Assembly: GCA_007922225.1 (NCBI GenBank)
Contig: ML680053.1
Coordinates: forward strand, 19,764,694 to 19,828,693
DNA: 64,000 nucleotides
From: Emydura subglobosa
Taxonomy: Eukaryota; Chordata; Testudines; Chelidae
Direction: 5' to 3'
The translations under genes and the position numbers were made by a program. The notes below the pieces were generated by a model. The model was not told the DNA's origin. It worked only from the letters and a program-made list of their open reading frames with translations, and made no database searches. Shown here one piece after another: positions 47,990 to 59,480 of the stretch (positions within the stretch are counted from its first letter, which is position 1; each line of letters starts with the position of its first letter).

Positions 47990-48790
47990 AGCACAAACAT
48001 GGTTTTACTCTGCTTTTTTTAACAATTTTTGCTGACTTCACCAAAAACTCCTCAGTGAAATTTCAGCTCCATGTTCTGTTGGTGAGGGGCAAATTCCCCT
48101 TGTTTCCCAAAAATCACTCCAAAATAATTTACGTGTTGGGAGTACAGCTGGGCTTCTTTTGGACTTGCCTTAAACCCAGTTTTCTGATTTTTAATTTGGG
48201 GTTTTTGTTTTTGGTAACACCCTGTTCAATACCTTTAGATTCTCTTTCCTGGTCTGAGTGAAAACCAGGATATCCACATAAGAAATCACACTGTTTTTGT
48301 CAGGCATCCCCTCCCACATCTTGACTACATGGCCATAACAAATAGCAGCATTGTTTCAGCCCATGGGAACCCTGGTAAAACACAACTGCTTCCCTTGAAA
48401 TGTAAAAGCAAAAATTGCTGTCCCAATGTAAAGAGATAGCAAAGAAAGTATTGACCAAATTCAAAACTGAAAGCCATGTGACCGCTCCCACAATGAAAGC
48501 CATCACCTCTTGATATTTAGCCACAACAAAGCCATCAGTGGGGTCACCCAATTAAGGCTGCAAACATTCACCACACACCTCCAATTACTGCCATCACTTT
48601 TAAGGACTGGCCACAGAGTAGCATTAGTGGAGCTTGTCTGCTTCACTAAAACTCCTTGGCTCAAACACCCTCCCATCAATTGTTTCTTTAGGCTCGCTTC
48701 TGCCTCTTTTGGATACCTGTACTGCTTCTGGGTGCAGGATCAGGACCTGTGATTAGGATTTCTGCATCAATTTTACCACATTCTATTTTA
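47990..48790 (-). pseudogene. Retroviral pol remnant (RT, catalytic region damaged)
   Basis: The minus strand reads in order GPDPAPR, EAEASLKKQLM, TLWPVLKSDGSNWR, FFAISLHW, a 'TRVPMG' block, then YVDILVFTQT, where one of the two catalytic Asp codons has been lost by deletion, and VLNRVLPK in the thumb. Fragments lie in different frames with several stops, so it cannot encode an enzyme. Confidence 0.72.
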
Positions 48791-49605
48791 TTTTTGGTCC
48801 ACACCTCCCGGGGCCTTTCCAGTTCTTCAGATGCCTTAAGGACTGCAATCATGTAGTTTGCTGAAATTACCAGAGACTCCCAGGACGTTCCATGTGGCAT
48901 TTCCCATAAGATCCTATTAGCAATATCAGTTGGCACTTATAGACAATTTCCAGGATTTCTTCTCCTTTCAAATTCATTGAACCAAATTGCCCTTCATTTC
49001 TTCTTTACCCTACTCCATACAGGATGTTTTTGTACATACAGTTTACGTTCTTATTCATTCTTTTCTGCCTAGCGCAGTATTTTCTTTTTGCTTTTTAAAC
49101 ACAATGCACAACGTTAACAACGAGACAAACACCACAAAACACAATCTTTGTTGCAACAGTAGGTCCATGCTATTTTGGGTTGCTCTTCAGCTGGCACCAG
49201 CTTTTTCTGAAGTTCTGAAAGACAAAAAGAACATTTTTCTACCCCCCTTTGCAGAGGGTGGCAATTATTCCTTAAAAAAACCCTTCATTTTAAAAATCTC
49301 CTTGATGATTGCAGGCAAAACAGAGGAATTACCCCCATACAATATACATAACATTTCTCATTGGAGGAAATACACATTTCCTTTATAGTTTCTTTTAGTG
49401 ATTTTAACTAAATCATCCATATTCAAATCATTTAAATCAGATTGTCTTTCTCCGTGCCATAGTTATTTACAATGGATTATTTACTGACCATACTTTAGGA
49501 AAAGGGTCTATTTTCCTTCAGAATGGCGGCAAAGAAACCAAGAATTCTCTTCCCATAACACTTTCCCTCCAAATTTTGTGATGTTAACTGTTCGCTCTCT
49601 TTTCA

Positions 49606-50968
49606 TAGAATTATAGAATATTAGGTTTCAAAGGGACCTTAGGAGGCATCTAGTCCAACCCCCCGCTCAAAGTAGGACCAACCCCAACTAAATCATCCCA
49701 GCCATGGCTTTGTCAAGCTGCACCTTAAAAACCTCTAAGGATGGAGATTCCACCACACCCTAGGTAACCCATTCCAGTGCTTCACCACCCCTTCTTATGA
49801 ACAAGTTTTTCCTCATATCCAACCTAGACATCCCCCACTGCAACTTGAGACCATTGTGCTTTGTTCTGTCATCTGCCACCACTGAGAACACCTAGCTCCA
49901 TCCTCCCTGGAACCCCTTTTCAGGTAGTTAAAGGCTGCTATCAAATCCCCCCTCAATCTTCTCTTCTGCAGACTAAACAAGCCCAGTTCCCTCAGCCTCA
50001 CCTCATAAGTCATGTGCTGCAGCCCCCTAATCATTTTTGTTGCCCCTTGCTGGACTCTTTCCTATTTGTCCACATCCTTTCAGTAGTGGGAGACCCAAAA
50101 CTGGACACAATACTCCAAATGTCGCCTCACAAATAGAGGGAATAATAATTTCCCTCAATCTGCTGGCAATACTCCTACTAATGCAGCCCAATGTGTCGTT
50201 AGCCTTCTTAGCAAGAAAGGCACATTGTTGACTCATATCTAGCTTCTTGACCACTGTAACTCCCAGGTCCTTTTCTTCAGAACTGCTGCCTACCCAGTTG
50301 ATCCCCAGTCTGTAGCAGTGCATGGGAGTCTTCTTTCCTAAGTGCAGGACTCTGCTCTTGTCCTTGTTGAACCTCATTGGCCCAATCCTCCAATGTATGA
50401 AGGTCACTCTGTACCCTATTCCTACCTTCCATCATATCTATCACCCCTCCCAGGTTAGTGTCATCCACAAACTTGCTGAGGGTGCAATCTACCCTATCCT
50501 CCAGTTCATTAATGAAGATGTTGAACAAAACCAGCCCCAGGACTAAACCCTTAGGTACTCTGTTTGATACCGGCTGCCAACTAGACATTTAGCCATTGAG
50601 CCCAATGATCTAGCCAGCTTTCTATCCACCTTATAGTCCATTCATCCAAGCCATATATCTGTAACTTGCTGGCAAGAATACTATGGGAGACCATATCAAA
50701 AGCTTTGGTATAATCAAGGTATATCATGTCCACTGCTTTCCCCACATCCACAGAGCCAGTCATCTCATCATAGAAGGCAATCAAGTTGGTCAGGCATGAC
50801 TTGCCCATACTGACTGTTCCTGATCACCTTCCTTGCCTCCAACTGCTTCCAAATGCAAGTGCTTCAAAATGGATTCCTTGAGGACCAGGTCCATGATTTT
50901 TACGTGGTCTGAGGTGAGGCTGACCAGTCTGTAGTTCCCCGGATCCTCCTCCTCCTCTTTTTTAAATT
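49606..50968 (-). mobile_element. CR1 LINE inside the endogenous retrovirus
   Basis: It starts at the 3' tip (ATAGAATTATAGAATATTAG) and runs through broken ORF2 ([75 protein letters not shown]) to a truncation in the EDPGNYR region. The FADD motif reads FVDD. Frameshifts are numerous, so this copy is older than the one at 6873. Confidence 0.85.
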
Positions 50969-51604
50969 GCTTTCTTATTTTCCAAAATGACATCTACATC
51001 AATTTAGATATTACCATTCCAAATATTATTCCAGGGATCTGAATCCCTGCTACCTGCACTTACCCTTGACACTATACCTCTCTGGGCTTCCAGCATGTTT
51101 TTTTTAACCAGTCTCTGCCTATTGCCTGCCGGCTGCACGTGGCCACTGCTTATCTGGCCTGATCCCGCTTTTTCTTGAAGAACTGTTCCTTCTCATGGGC
51201 ATAGGCCTTGTCTCACTATCCACTTACCAAGGAAGATGGGCTCCTGAACTGGCCCCCACCCTTCCTGGTTCCTTTTCCTTGTTCCCTTTCTTTATGGTTG
51301 CTCATGGATGATCGTTCTGCCACATAGGTGGTGATTCTTTCTGACAGATGGCACAGATATTTTGCTATATTTTTACCGTGTTAGGCTCCATCAGTTCAGT
51401 CCAAATGACCTTAGACTCCCTACCCATCCTCGTGGGTACTCAGGACTTCTTCGTGTGCTCCGGGCACTATGAGTCCGTGGCACCTTTTCCCAGTGAAAGA
51501 CCCTTACACAGTAACATCCTTCTTTTGCTAATCTACTACTTTTCTTAATCTTTAAAACAAAAAGTATACAAAAGAAATAAAAAAGGAGCAGCAGCAGTGA
51601 GGGG

Positions 51605-51642
<38 letters not shown>

Positions 51643-52272
51643 AAGCAGAAGTGGTGGGCGGGAGTGGGGGTGTAGAAAGAAGTGGGGGGAGAGGGGCGGG
51701 AGAAGGAGGTTTGTGCAGAATGACTTAGGAAGGAAAACCTAAGCCTAAAGTACACAGACAGCAACACCCAATCTGACAAACTAAAGGAGAAGAGGGGTTC
51801 TGGAGCCAAAGCATCTGGGAATCCATACCTCTGGCCCCTGTCCTTTAACTGGTCTATTTCTTTATCCAAAACTGTAGCAACCATTCACAATACCTCTCTG
51901 CTCCCCCAACTGAGCCCTAATATTTGGACTTTCCCATTTCCCTGTTCTGACCTAGATGTCCCAATGCTTATGAAGCTGCAGAAAGGCTCTGAGACCAAAG
52001 AAGACACCGGGTTTCCAGGGGTTCTTACCACCATACGCCTGCACAAAATCCATCAAGCTGTTTCCCAGCCCCCTGTTTAACTTCTCCATCCTTCCAGATG
52101 TTTCCTTCTCTTTGGACATAACTTCTCACCCGAGCAGGTCACAACCTGAGCTCTAAGTCCCAACAGACTAGCGAGCTACAACGTAGAAATATAGGGAGTG
52201 ACCCTACTGTGTCCTCTAATTCCTATTGCAACAACAAACTGTCTATGTCAACCATTTCCTGCCTCTCACCTG
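50969..52272 (-). other. 5' internal region of the retrovirus, gag expected
   Basis: By position this should be leader and gag, but no capsid or zinc-knuckle motif is readable. It includes a long (GT)n microsatellite. Confidence 0.35.
51607..51639. repeat. (GT)16 microsatellite
   Basis: Uninterrupted GT dinucleotides after a G7 run; likely polymorphic. Confidence 0.95.
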
Positions 52273-52290
52273 TTCTCGCTGGGGTCTCCA
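52273..52290 (-). promoter_or_regulatory. Primer binding site, tRNA-Thr-like
   Basis: On the minus strand TGGAGACCCCAGCGAGAA follows the LTR end (GGTAACA) after four bases. It matches the 3' end complement of a vertebrate tRNA-Thr (TGGAGGCCCCAGCGAGA..., from memory) with one clear mismatch. This fixes the element orientation as minus. Confidence 0.65.
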
Positions 52291-52294
52291 AATC

Positions 52295-54067
52295 TGTTAC
52301 CCAGGGTTTCTTGACCCAGTAACTTTTAGTCTCTGTGATTCAGTATCAGGAAATAAACCAAAGGAAACACAGTACCTCTGCCTGCTGTGTGGCTGATTTA
52401 CACAAATCAAAACCAACTTGCTTTAACTATAAAGCTTTACTTTATTGCCTCCATAAATTCCCACTGGAATGCCTTTGCCGAAGTTTCCACTTATAAGTCT
52501 TAAGCACATCCACCTACTATAGGTATTAGACACCCCAAAATTTGATAGTTACCCCACATGCCTGAGGCAGTCTTTGGATGAATCAGTCAGAGATTTCTGG
52601 ATGGCCAGTCCTTCCATCTATGCCTGGTGATCGTTCCAAATGTGCCCACGAAGCAATCCGCCGACCCAGACTCAGAATTCCCCTTTTACACCCTGTAGTG
52701 TTCGGTATTTTTATCTCGGTGGCGGGATGGAGCACACTGGCAAAAGGATGTCAAAAGTGCTTATTTATTACATGAGATAGCATAAGAAAGACAGGAGCGG
52801 GAGTCCTTTACCATACAGGAACTGAAGCTCCGGCACAAGTCTTAAGGTGAAAAGTACAATGAAAGTACAATTAACCACAAGGATATAAAGTAGCAACTTA
52901 TAGGTACAGGACTTATTATTATCATGATCTGAGCAACAGCAGCAACAATTAGTGAACAGAGAAGTGAACTATAAAGCAAGGAAGAGACCTGCCAAGAGGA
53001 TACCTACAGCAATATACTCCTGGGGGCCCATCAATGTAAGAGAGCTAGCCTTATCTAAACATGTGCAGGGACGCTTACCACTGCAAGAACGAGGAGACCC
53101 ATACTTCGTTCTGATAAGCGGGTGGCGTATGGGAACCGTCTTGACCGAGGCATCTGCTAGCACTTCCACGGATTCACGGAGAGTCTCAGCTTGGGGAGGC
53201 TCTCGGGGGATTGATATACCCTTTTCCCCCCCTCACCTTGCAGCAAGCCTTACCCAATAATACATGACGTATATCTCAATCCCAGTAGGGACTGGGCCTT
53301 AACACTTAGTTGCTATTAGTCTATTGGTAGTTAGCTAGGAGCCTTCTGGAATAAAGTGACGTTAGTTGTTTACTTCAAAAAGAACTCAGCCATAGCCTCA
53401 CTTCCCCTTTATTATTACTAAAATAGGAACCTTTTAGCTTATCAAGCATTAACAAATGTCTGTGGTCATCTCAGTATGCTCCAGACCCCAAGGCACTTCC
53501 TCCTCTGGCCTAAGGTCGGGCAGAGGGCAGCGTCTGGGTTCTGCTCCTGAGAGGTCTTAACTCTTGCCTTTCTGGCTGCTGGCTTAGCATTGCTTTCAGG
53601 GCCTTGCTCTTGTCAAACTAAACTGATTTCGCGTTACAAAGTCTTGCGCGCCCTAACACACCCCAAAAATTATGATAACATGTTAATCAAAAATATTGCA
53701 TAGCTGATCAAATGGAAATAATTGTCAAGCAAAGGCAAAGATTACAAGGAATATTAAAACAGGATGTGGTTATGCGGTTTCGCGTAGTTAGACTGGCACG
53801 TCTGAACATGTTCCGCCTGCCTGCTTTTCACCCCACACATAAAAGGGCATCGAAAGTCAGGTTCAAAAGGGCGCAGAGAGTCATGTTCACCCCTCCTTCC
53901 TTCCGGCTCTGCCTGGGCTGAACTAGGTCATGCAAAAGAAAATATACTAAATGACTACTCCTACCAATAAGCATATAAGCAAAATAACTGATAGTTCATC
54001 TCAGTAGTTGGCAGTGGTCTAGGCATCTGGTGCTTTGCTAAAATGCTCCCCCCCTCCCCCCCCTTCA
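52295..54067 (-). repeat. 5' LTR of the endogenous retrovirus, split by a solo LTR
   Basis: Matches 44325-45059 on both sides of the insertion at 52694-53658. The right end carries an expanded C-run (G-run in element sense) beside the CCCTTCA terminus. Without the insertion and duplication it would be about 0.8 kb. Confidence 0.75.
52694..53658. mobile_element. Solo LTR inserted in the 5' LTR
   Basis: A 965-base block absent from the sister LTR begins TGTAGTG and ends CCCTAACA (TG...CA ends with short inverted termini) and is flanked by CACCC at 52689-52693 and 53659-53663. On the minus strand a GGGTATATC TATA-like box near 53215 and AATAAA near 52762 are placed as in a minus-oriented LTR; orientation is not certain. 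A 102-codon plus-strand ORF inside it looks fortuitous. Confidence 0.78.
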
Positions 54068-54089
54068 GTCCTTTGCAGGAACCAGAATT

Positions 54090-54540
54090 TCGCTCCCATG
54101 AAAAATGTTGCATTTCTGATGGAAAAAAATTACTCTGAATTGGAACAAAAAGATGGCAGTGTGAAGTTTGTCACAGGAGGGAATGTTTTAAAAAAATATC
54201 TTGTTTTGGGGGCAAAAAACCACAATCAAACTTTTTGAAACTGTCCAGCCCAGCTACCAGGCTGCATTGCAGCTTGCCCAGCAAGGAGCCTGTGAGCCTG
54301 GGCTTCACAACAGCTCACCAAGCAAGCCCCGGAGAAGCCAGGGAACTCTGGGAGCCAAGCTCCCCACTGAACAACTGAAGAGCCAGGAAGGGAGGCGGGG
54401 AACTGATAGGAAACCGGTAGGCTGGTCACTGCCTGCTTGCCTGGTTTCTGTCTAAAGGTTTCATGGAAATGACACCGTCTCATGGTACATGTCACTTCTG
54501 CTGAATCAGCATTTTCCAATGGTGATAGTATTAGTTTGCT
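54090..54540. repeat. Interspersed repeat, family shared with 37885-38225
   Basis: It has the same GC-rich core type (TGGGCTTCACAACAGCTCAC) between AT-rich flanks (GGTTTCATGGAAATGACA) as the copy near 38 kb. Unclassified. Confidence 0.45.
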
Positions 54541-55760
54541 CTACTACAATCAGAGATGTGAAAAAACCTCAATGAACTAAGCCCCATTAACCCTCCAGGA
54601 GGGAAAATACTATCTCCATTTAACAGCTGGGGGAGCAGGAGGTCCATCTGTGCTTAAGGAATGTGTTAACATCACTGGGTCAGGCACCCATAATTCTTCT
54701 AAAGCTCTCTGCCCAGAATCTTATATTGAGCCACCCATCCACAAAATTAGACTATCAATTCCTGGGCCCTTTCAAGTTGATAAAACCCAGTGGCCTTGTG
54801 GCTACAGCTGCCTGAGTCCTTGAAGATCCACTCAGCTTTTCACATCTCTCCTTTAAAGCTGTATACCAAGAACCCATAGCTAAATTGCTCCAACCTACCA
54901 CTGCCACCCATAACAGTCTATGGACAGGAGGAATCCATTGACTCCTCAGTGGTCGGTGAGCTAGGGGAAGGCTCCAGTACCATGTGGACTGGGAAGGCTA
55001 CAGTCCAGACAAGTGGTCTTGGGAACTTGTAGAGAATATCCATGTCCCAGATCTATTATTTCACTGGAGTTCCATTGGAAGTTCCCAAGAAACTGGTCCC
55101 CATGATCCCTAGGAGGCATCCTTTGGGTGTGCCGGGGAGGGATACTGTCAGGAATCAGGGACTGGAGCAGAGCCAGTCTGGAAGCAGGGCCTACACCAGG
55201 GCTGGTCTCTGGGCAACCTAATGAGTGCAGATGGCCTGTAGTAGGCTGCCTGATTGGCTGTGCTGCCTCATTGGTTTGAAGAGTCAACAGACCGGCTCTT
55301 AAGCACAGCAGCATGTCTGCATGTGCGCAAAGCATTTGCCCATGGCTGCGATAGCACCTGCTTGTTCCCAGCCTTGCCCCTGCCTGGCCTCATACCAGGT
55401 CTGACCTTTGGCTCCAGTTTCTGATATCTGACTTCACCTCAGACCTTTGGCTCTGGAATCTGGCCTCTGACTCTGGCTCTGACCCTAGGCTCCTATTTCT
55501 GGCTACGAATCCTGGTCTAACCACTACGCCTGAGTCCCATTCTGACCATTGGCCCTGACCCCTTCTCCAACCACTAGGATTGACTGCCCAGGTCCTGGTC
55601 ATGTGACAAGAGTAACTTTGCAGTATCTAACTACATCAAGCTGTGTCATGCCTCATGAAGCTGAGGCATTCGGAAAAATGGATGCCCTCATGTGTGGGTA
55701 GCTTGAAGTAGCTACAAAAGGATTTGGCATATCACTTAATATACCTTGTGTTGGGCCTAA
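54541..55760. other. Intergenic; tandem-like CTGACTCTGG-type region at 55390-55610
   Basis: No gene is seen. 55390-55610 is a degenerate array of 'TCTGACTCTGGCTCTGACC'-like units. A possible LTR-like start TGTCAGGAATCAG lies at about 55147. Confidence 0.4.
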
Positions 55761-55761
55761 A

Positions 55762-56110
55762 ATGAGTCAGTCGATTCATGAAGTAGATGCAGTTCAAAAT
55801 GGAGGCACTCTAACGAGTCACAGATGTAGTGGAGCCAAGGAAGTGTATGACCTTAATGGGCCTGAAGCATGCTTACCTCCCTATTGCAGGTGTCCGGAAG
55901 CACTGGAAGTTTGTGGTGAATGGTTCTCACTTCAGGTATGCTGCCTGTTTGGTGCTCCCTATATTTGGTCATGGCAACCCGGCTGCTTCAGGAGTGATGC
56001 AGCAGGATCATTTGAGCGGGCAGTGGAGACCTGCACAATCGATCCCAAAGGTGCTCTCTGGCCAACACAGTAAATCCACCACCCCGAAAAGAGGAACACT
56101 GTGTTGATCG
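55762..56110 (+). pseudogene. Possible reverse-transcriptase relic of a tyrosine-recombinase or LTR retroelement
   Basis: In one frame the plus strand reads MTLMGLKHAYLPIAGVRKHW, then KFVVNGSHFRYAACL, which resembles the 'DLKDAY.HIP....H.KFL.F...G..F.Y..LP' block of DIRS or Ty3-type RT. The first catalytic Asp would be replaced. It is short and isolated, so the call is tentative. Confidence 0.35.
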
Positions 56111-56244
56111 GAGGGTGTTTCCTGTCGACACAGTGCAGTGAAGATGCCGCAGTAAGTGAAAGTTAGTAAGTCGACGGGAGATATGCAAGTTTCAGTACGT
56201 AGCTTGTGTAGCTGCTGTCAATGCCAGACAGTGTAGACCAGGCC
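56060..56244. mobile_element. Harbinger-type MITE, one end only
   Basis: It ends with AGTGTAGACCAGGCC (56230-56244), the reverse complement of the GGCCTGGTCTACACT terminus at 36061, with a GTCGAC block inside. The opposite end was not found. Confidence 0.55.
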
Positions 56245-57300
56245 AAAGTGATAGATCCCCGTTCAAATCCCTCCTCCCCTTTACATGAAGGAGAGTTGGA
56301 GTGGGGGGCAGGACTCCCACATCCTAGGTGAGACCCCTGATCACTGGTCTAAAAGTTACAAGGGTCTCCTCCTTCTCTTACAAAAACAGCAAGGACACTT
56401 AATGTCATGAGAGGATTTGCAGCTGAGAAGACTAAGCAGAGGGCAATACCTCCTTGCAGCCTGGAGTTAAGTACTCATTTCTCCCCCTGCCCCAGCTTGA
56501 CATCTCCCATTGGCTAATTTAGACAAGGCACTGCCTAGCATGCTGTCTTTTGTGAATCGCTTTCTGATGCACCTATTTCTCCCCATTCAATGTATAGACA
56601 GCCTAAGTGCCGAACTCAGGCTTTGTGAACTCCAGTGATTTTCTAGTCACCTAAAAGAGGAGAAACGGTCAAGCCTAAATTTCTTTGTGAAACTAGCCCC
56701 AAGCTTCTCACTTGGAAATTTTACTTTGGGGCACCCCTCTCTTATTACAAAGGCCCTGCCTCCAGCAGTAGGGTCCCTCAATCGGTATGGTAGGCATTCT
56801 TTGAAGGCAGTGGCAGAAATTTCTATTCACCACATCCCACTCCATGCTGAGTTGATAAACTTGTAATTTATTTACAATTAACATCTATGAATGAACTCCA
56901 GTAGTGATCACTTGGAAGTGATCCTGCTCTTTTTAAGGTCCACAAAGTCTTATTTCATACCCCAGTTCAAACTTCCTTTTCATAAGACAAGGAGTTCAGT
57001 GTCCTGCCAATCTGGTGTCATAGCCAGCCTCTAGCCGCCTGGACAGCTATTATCCTTGCTGGATCAGTCGCTGGAGTCTGGCAAGACCTTTCTTTGCAAG
57101 TTCAGCAAGCCTGTACCAAATCACCTCCACCTGGCAAGTCTCCACACATGCTCTACCAACGAGGGCTGCCACCTTGGGGAATTAAAAAAAACAGACCATC
57201 TGGGGTGATCTTGTACCCATAAAACTGGACAGCTGGCAGTGCGTACCAAGCACCTTATCAGATTTCCTGGGACTGCTACCTGGGGCAGGGGCTTGAGGGG
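56245..57300. other. Intergenic, tRNA-like repeat remnant at its start
   Basis: 56255-56375 has 'CCGTTCAAATCCCTCCTCC' and 'GACTCCCACATCCTAGGTGA', like the tRNA-like modules near 19.5-20 kb. The rest is unrecognised. Confidence 0.4.
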
Positions 57301-57307
57301 GAAGGAT

Positions 57308-57545
57308 CATAGAATATTAGAGTTGGAAGGGACCTCAGGAGGTCATCTAGTCCAACCCCCTGCTCAAAGCAGGACTAACCTCAGGTAAATCATCCCAGCC
57401 AGGGCTGTGTCAAGCTGCAGCTTAAAAACCTCTAAAGATGGAGATTCCACCACCTCCCTGGGTAACCCATTCCAGTGCTTTTCACTAGGAGGGTGGTGAA
57501 ACTTTTTCCTAATCTCCAACCTAGACCTCCCCCACTGCAATTTGA
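57308..57545 (-). mobile_element. CR1 3' end with an internal micro-inversion
   Basis: The 3' tip ATCATAGAATATTAGAGTTG is followed by the usual CR1 3' UTR and the last codons of ORF2, truncated near 57545. At 57479-57500 the sequence is the exact reverse complement of the expected CR1 sequence. Confidence 0.87.
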
Positions 57546-58949
57546 GATGATCCTAAGAAATCCTGGACAGGTGCCAACCCAACCTCCAGCAGGAGGATTT
57601 TCAAATGTACATTTCAGGATGGCCCCTTGTAATGCAATGAGCCCTCGTAGAGCTTCCTTAGGTTTCAAAACCACTAATACATTTCCCCTTATATACTCCG
57701 CCTCCCACAGACTTCATTCCCACAGGGGAGCAGGCTGCAAAGTTCAGCTCCAAACTTCGGAAGCATTAATGGCTGTTAGGCCCAATCCAAAAACCGAAGG
57801 GTCAGCCACTTAAAATTTTATTTGGACATCACCACCACGCTTCTATGAGATGAGGATGAAGGTAATTGTTCTTCCAGGTTGACTTGTTTGTTGTCTGGGT
57901 TTTTTTACATTTATAAAGTTCTTCATATGTAATTAGGATCAGTCACAGGTACAGAAATCAAGTATTGCAATATATCTTTACATTCTTTAGCAACGATGTA
58001 AAGTCCACTGGCTTTCCATTGTACTTACAGTAACAAGTTCAAATGCATAACTAACCTAGAGCACCAGCCTTTGCCAAAGATCATGGTGTGCTTTTTAATA
58101 TAAACATGCAAGGTTTCATGGGAACATTCAGTGACCTCCACAGCCAGTACAGAAAGAGTACTTTCACTTGAAAGTGCTCTGGTAATTGGTATATTCTTCT
58201 GCCAGCAAAACTGAGAAGTTGATTAGCTAGATTTACTTAGCTGCAATATATTTCACTTGCCATTACTGGCATGGATCTGGTGTGTCCTTATAAGGGATTA
58301 GAGTCCAGTCTAAGTGAGAAACATTAGCAGGCTATTTTTGTTGTTGCTTCTGTTTCCTGCCTACAATAAACAGTCTCATTTTGTCAGATCTGAATGGAAA
58401 AAGTTGCTTATCCTGGCTGTGGTTTGTTTCAAAAAAGGGAATAGCAGTTCAGTATATATGCCTCTCATTGTGCCTGCTGTTAGCACTCCCAGGCATGCAG
58501 GAAGTTACACCTGAGAAGTGAACATAAGAATCAGTGTCATGAACCACCCATGAAACTGCAATAAAGACAACACCAACATTCACCCTGTAGGGGAAATCAG
58601 ACAACCAAAAAAGCCCTTGCCTCTGTTTTACAGCTCTATGTTTTCAGGTGGCTTCCATATAAACGTTAACTGGAGAATAATGTGAAAGCTGGAGCTTTTT
58701 TTGTTTTGTTTTAAGACCAGCCAGTTCAGGAGGTGATGACAACTACCTCCTCTTCCCCGAATGATTAAAGGATTCCTATTAAAACCTGCTGGATCCCGCT
58801 CACAATTCCCAGCCTGCTGTAGGAAAAGATGGAAGGGCAGGTCAAGCAGCAACCAAACCTCAGGGTGGGGAATTGTACCAGCAAAGCTTTTATAAATGCT
58901 GGCAACTGTAGTGATTATTTATATACAGCAGACAATGTACTAAGGGGAA

Positions 58950-59205
58950 GGATGGTACAGTGGTTAGGGCACTGGCTCAGGAATACAGGAAACACAAATT
59001 CAATTCCCTGCTCTCCCCTGGGCTTCCTGTGTGACCTCAGGCAAGTTACTTAGTTCTCTGTGCCCCATTTCCCCATCTGTAAAATGGGGCTACTAGCACT
59101 TCCCTGCCTCTGTGGGGCATGGTGGGGATACACACATTACAACAGCTTGTGAAGGGCTTTGACCACTACAGGTTAAAAAGCACTATGTAAGAAACAGGCA
59201 TCATT
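58950..59205 (+). repeat. MIR-like SINE, well preserved
   Basis: Full MIR order: GATGGTACAGTGGTTAGGGC (A-box-like), 'AAATTCAATTCCCTGCTC' (B-box-like), CTGTGTGACCTCAGGCAAGT (core), CATTTCCCCATCTGTAAAAT, and a tail 'GTTAAAAAGCACTATGTAAG'. It is the best SINE in the window. Confidence 0.8.
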
Positions 59206-59374
59206 ATTAATCACAAGGTTCTGGCTTACCTGACAGCCATAGGGAGAACAGAGGGGGAGTGAGTGCTCATTTAAACATATTCATCTAAAAAAACCACGAC
59301 TAGGGAAGATTAAGATGTGAAACCACTTTCTGTTTCAATCTCCTTCTTCTCATTGTTGTCCGGGCTCTGTGGGC

Positions 59375-59480
59375 AGTGGTTAATCTTAGCCTGTAAACTC
59401 TTGTTGTACAGCACCTAGCACAACCGGGTCCTCTTCCATGAGTGGGGCTCCTAGGTGCTGGCACAATACAAATAATACAT
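59375..59480 (+). repeat. MIR-type tail fragment
   Basis: 'TGTACAGCACCTAGCACAA' then 'GGGGCTCCTAGGTGCTGGC' and 'AATACAAATAATACATAAT', the common reptile/MIR-related 3' tail also seen near 18040. Confidence 0.55.

Larger units (their letters stand above)
44325..54067 (-). mobile_element. Endogenous retrovirus, minus strand, with later insertions
   Basis: Two copies of one LTR bound the interval (44325-45059 and 52295-54067). Next to the right (5') LTR is a tRNA-Thr-like primer binding site. Between them the minus strand holds a decayed RT and thumb (about 47990-48790) and a possible env remnant (46853-47380). No gag or integrase could be read, and RT and env are closer together than normal, so internal deletion is likely. 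It is invaded by a CR1 (49606-50968) and by an unrelated solo LTR (52694-53658). In one 135-base stretch the two LTRs differ at about 9-10 sites by eye, so it is not recent. RT style suggests a class I (gamma/epsilon-like) element. Confidence 0.75.

Noticed and set aside
52952..53260. 102-codon ORF inside the solo LTR
   Set aside because: It lies wholly within a 965-base block with LTR ends and target duplication; probably fortuitous.
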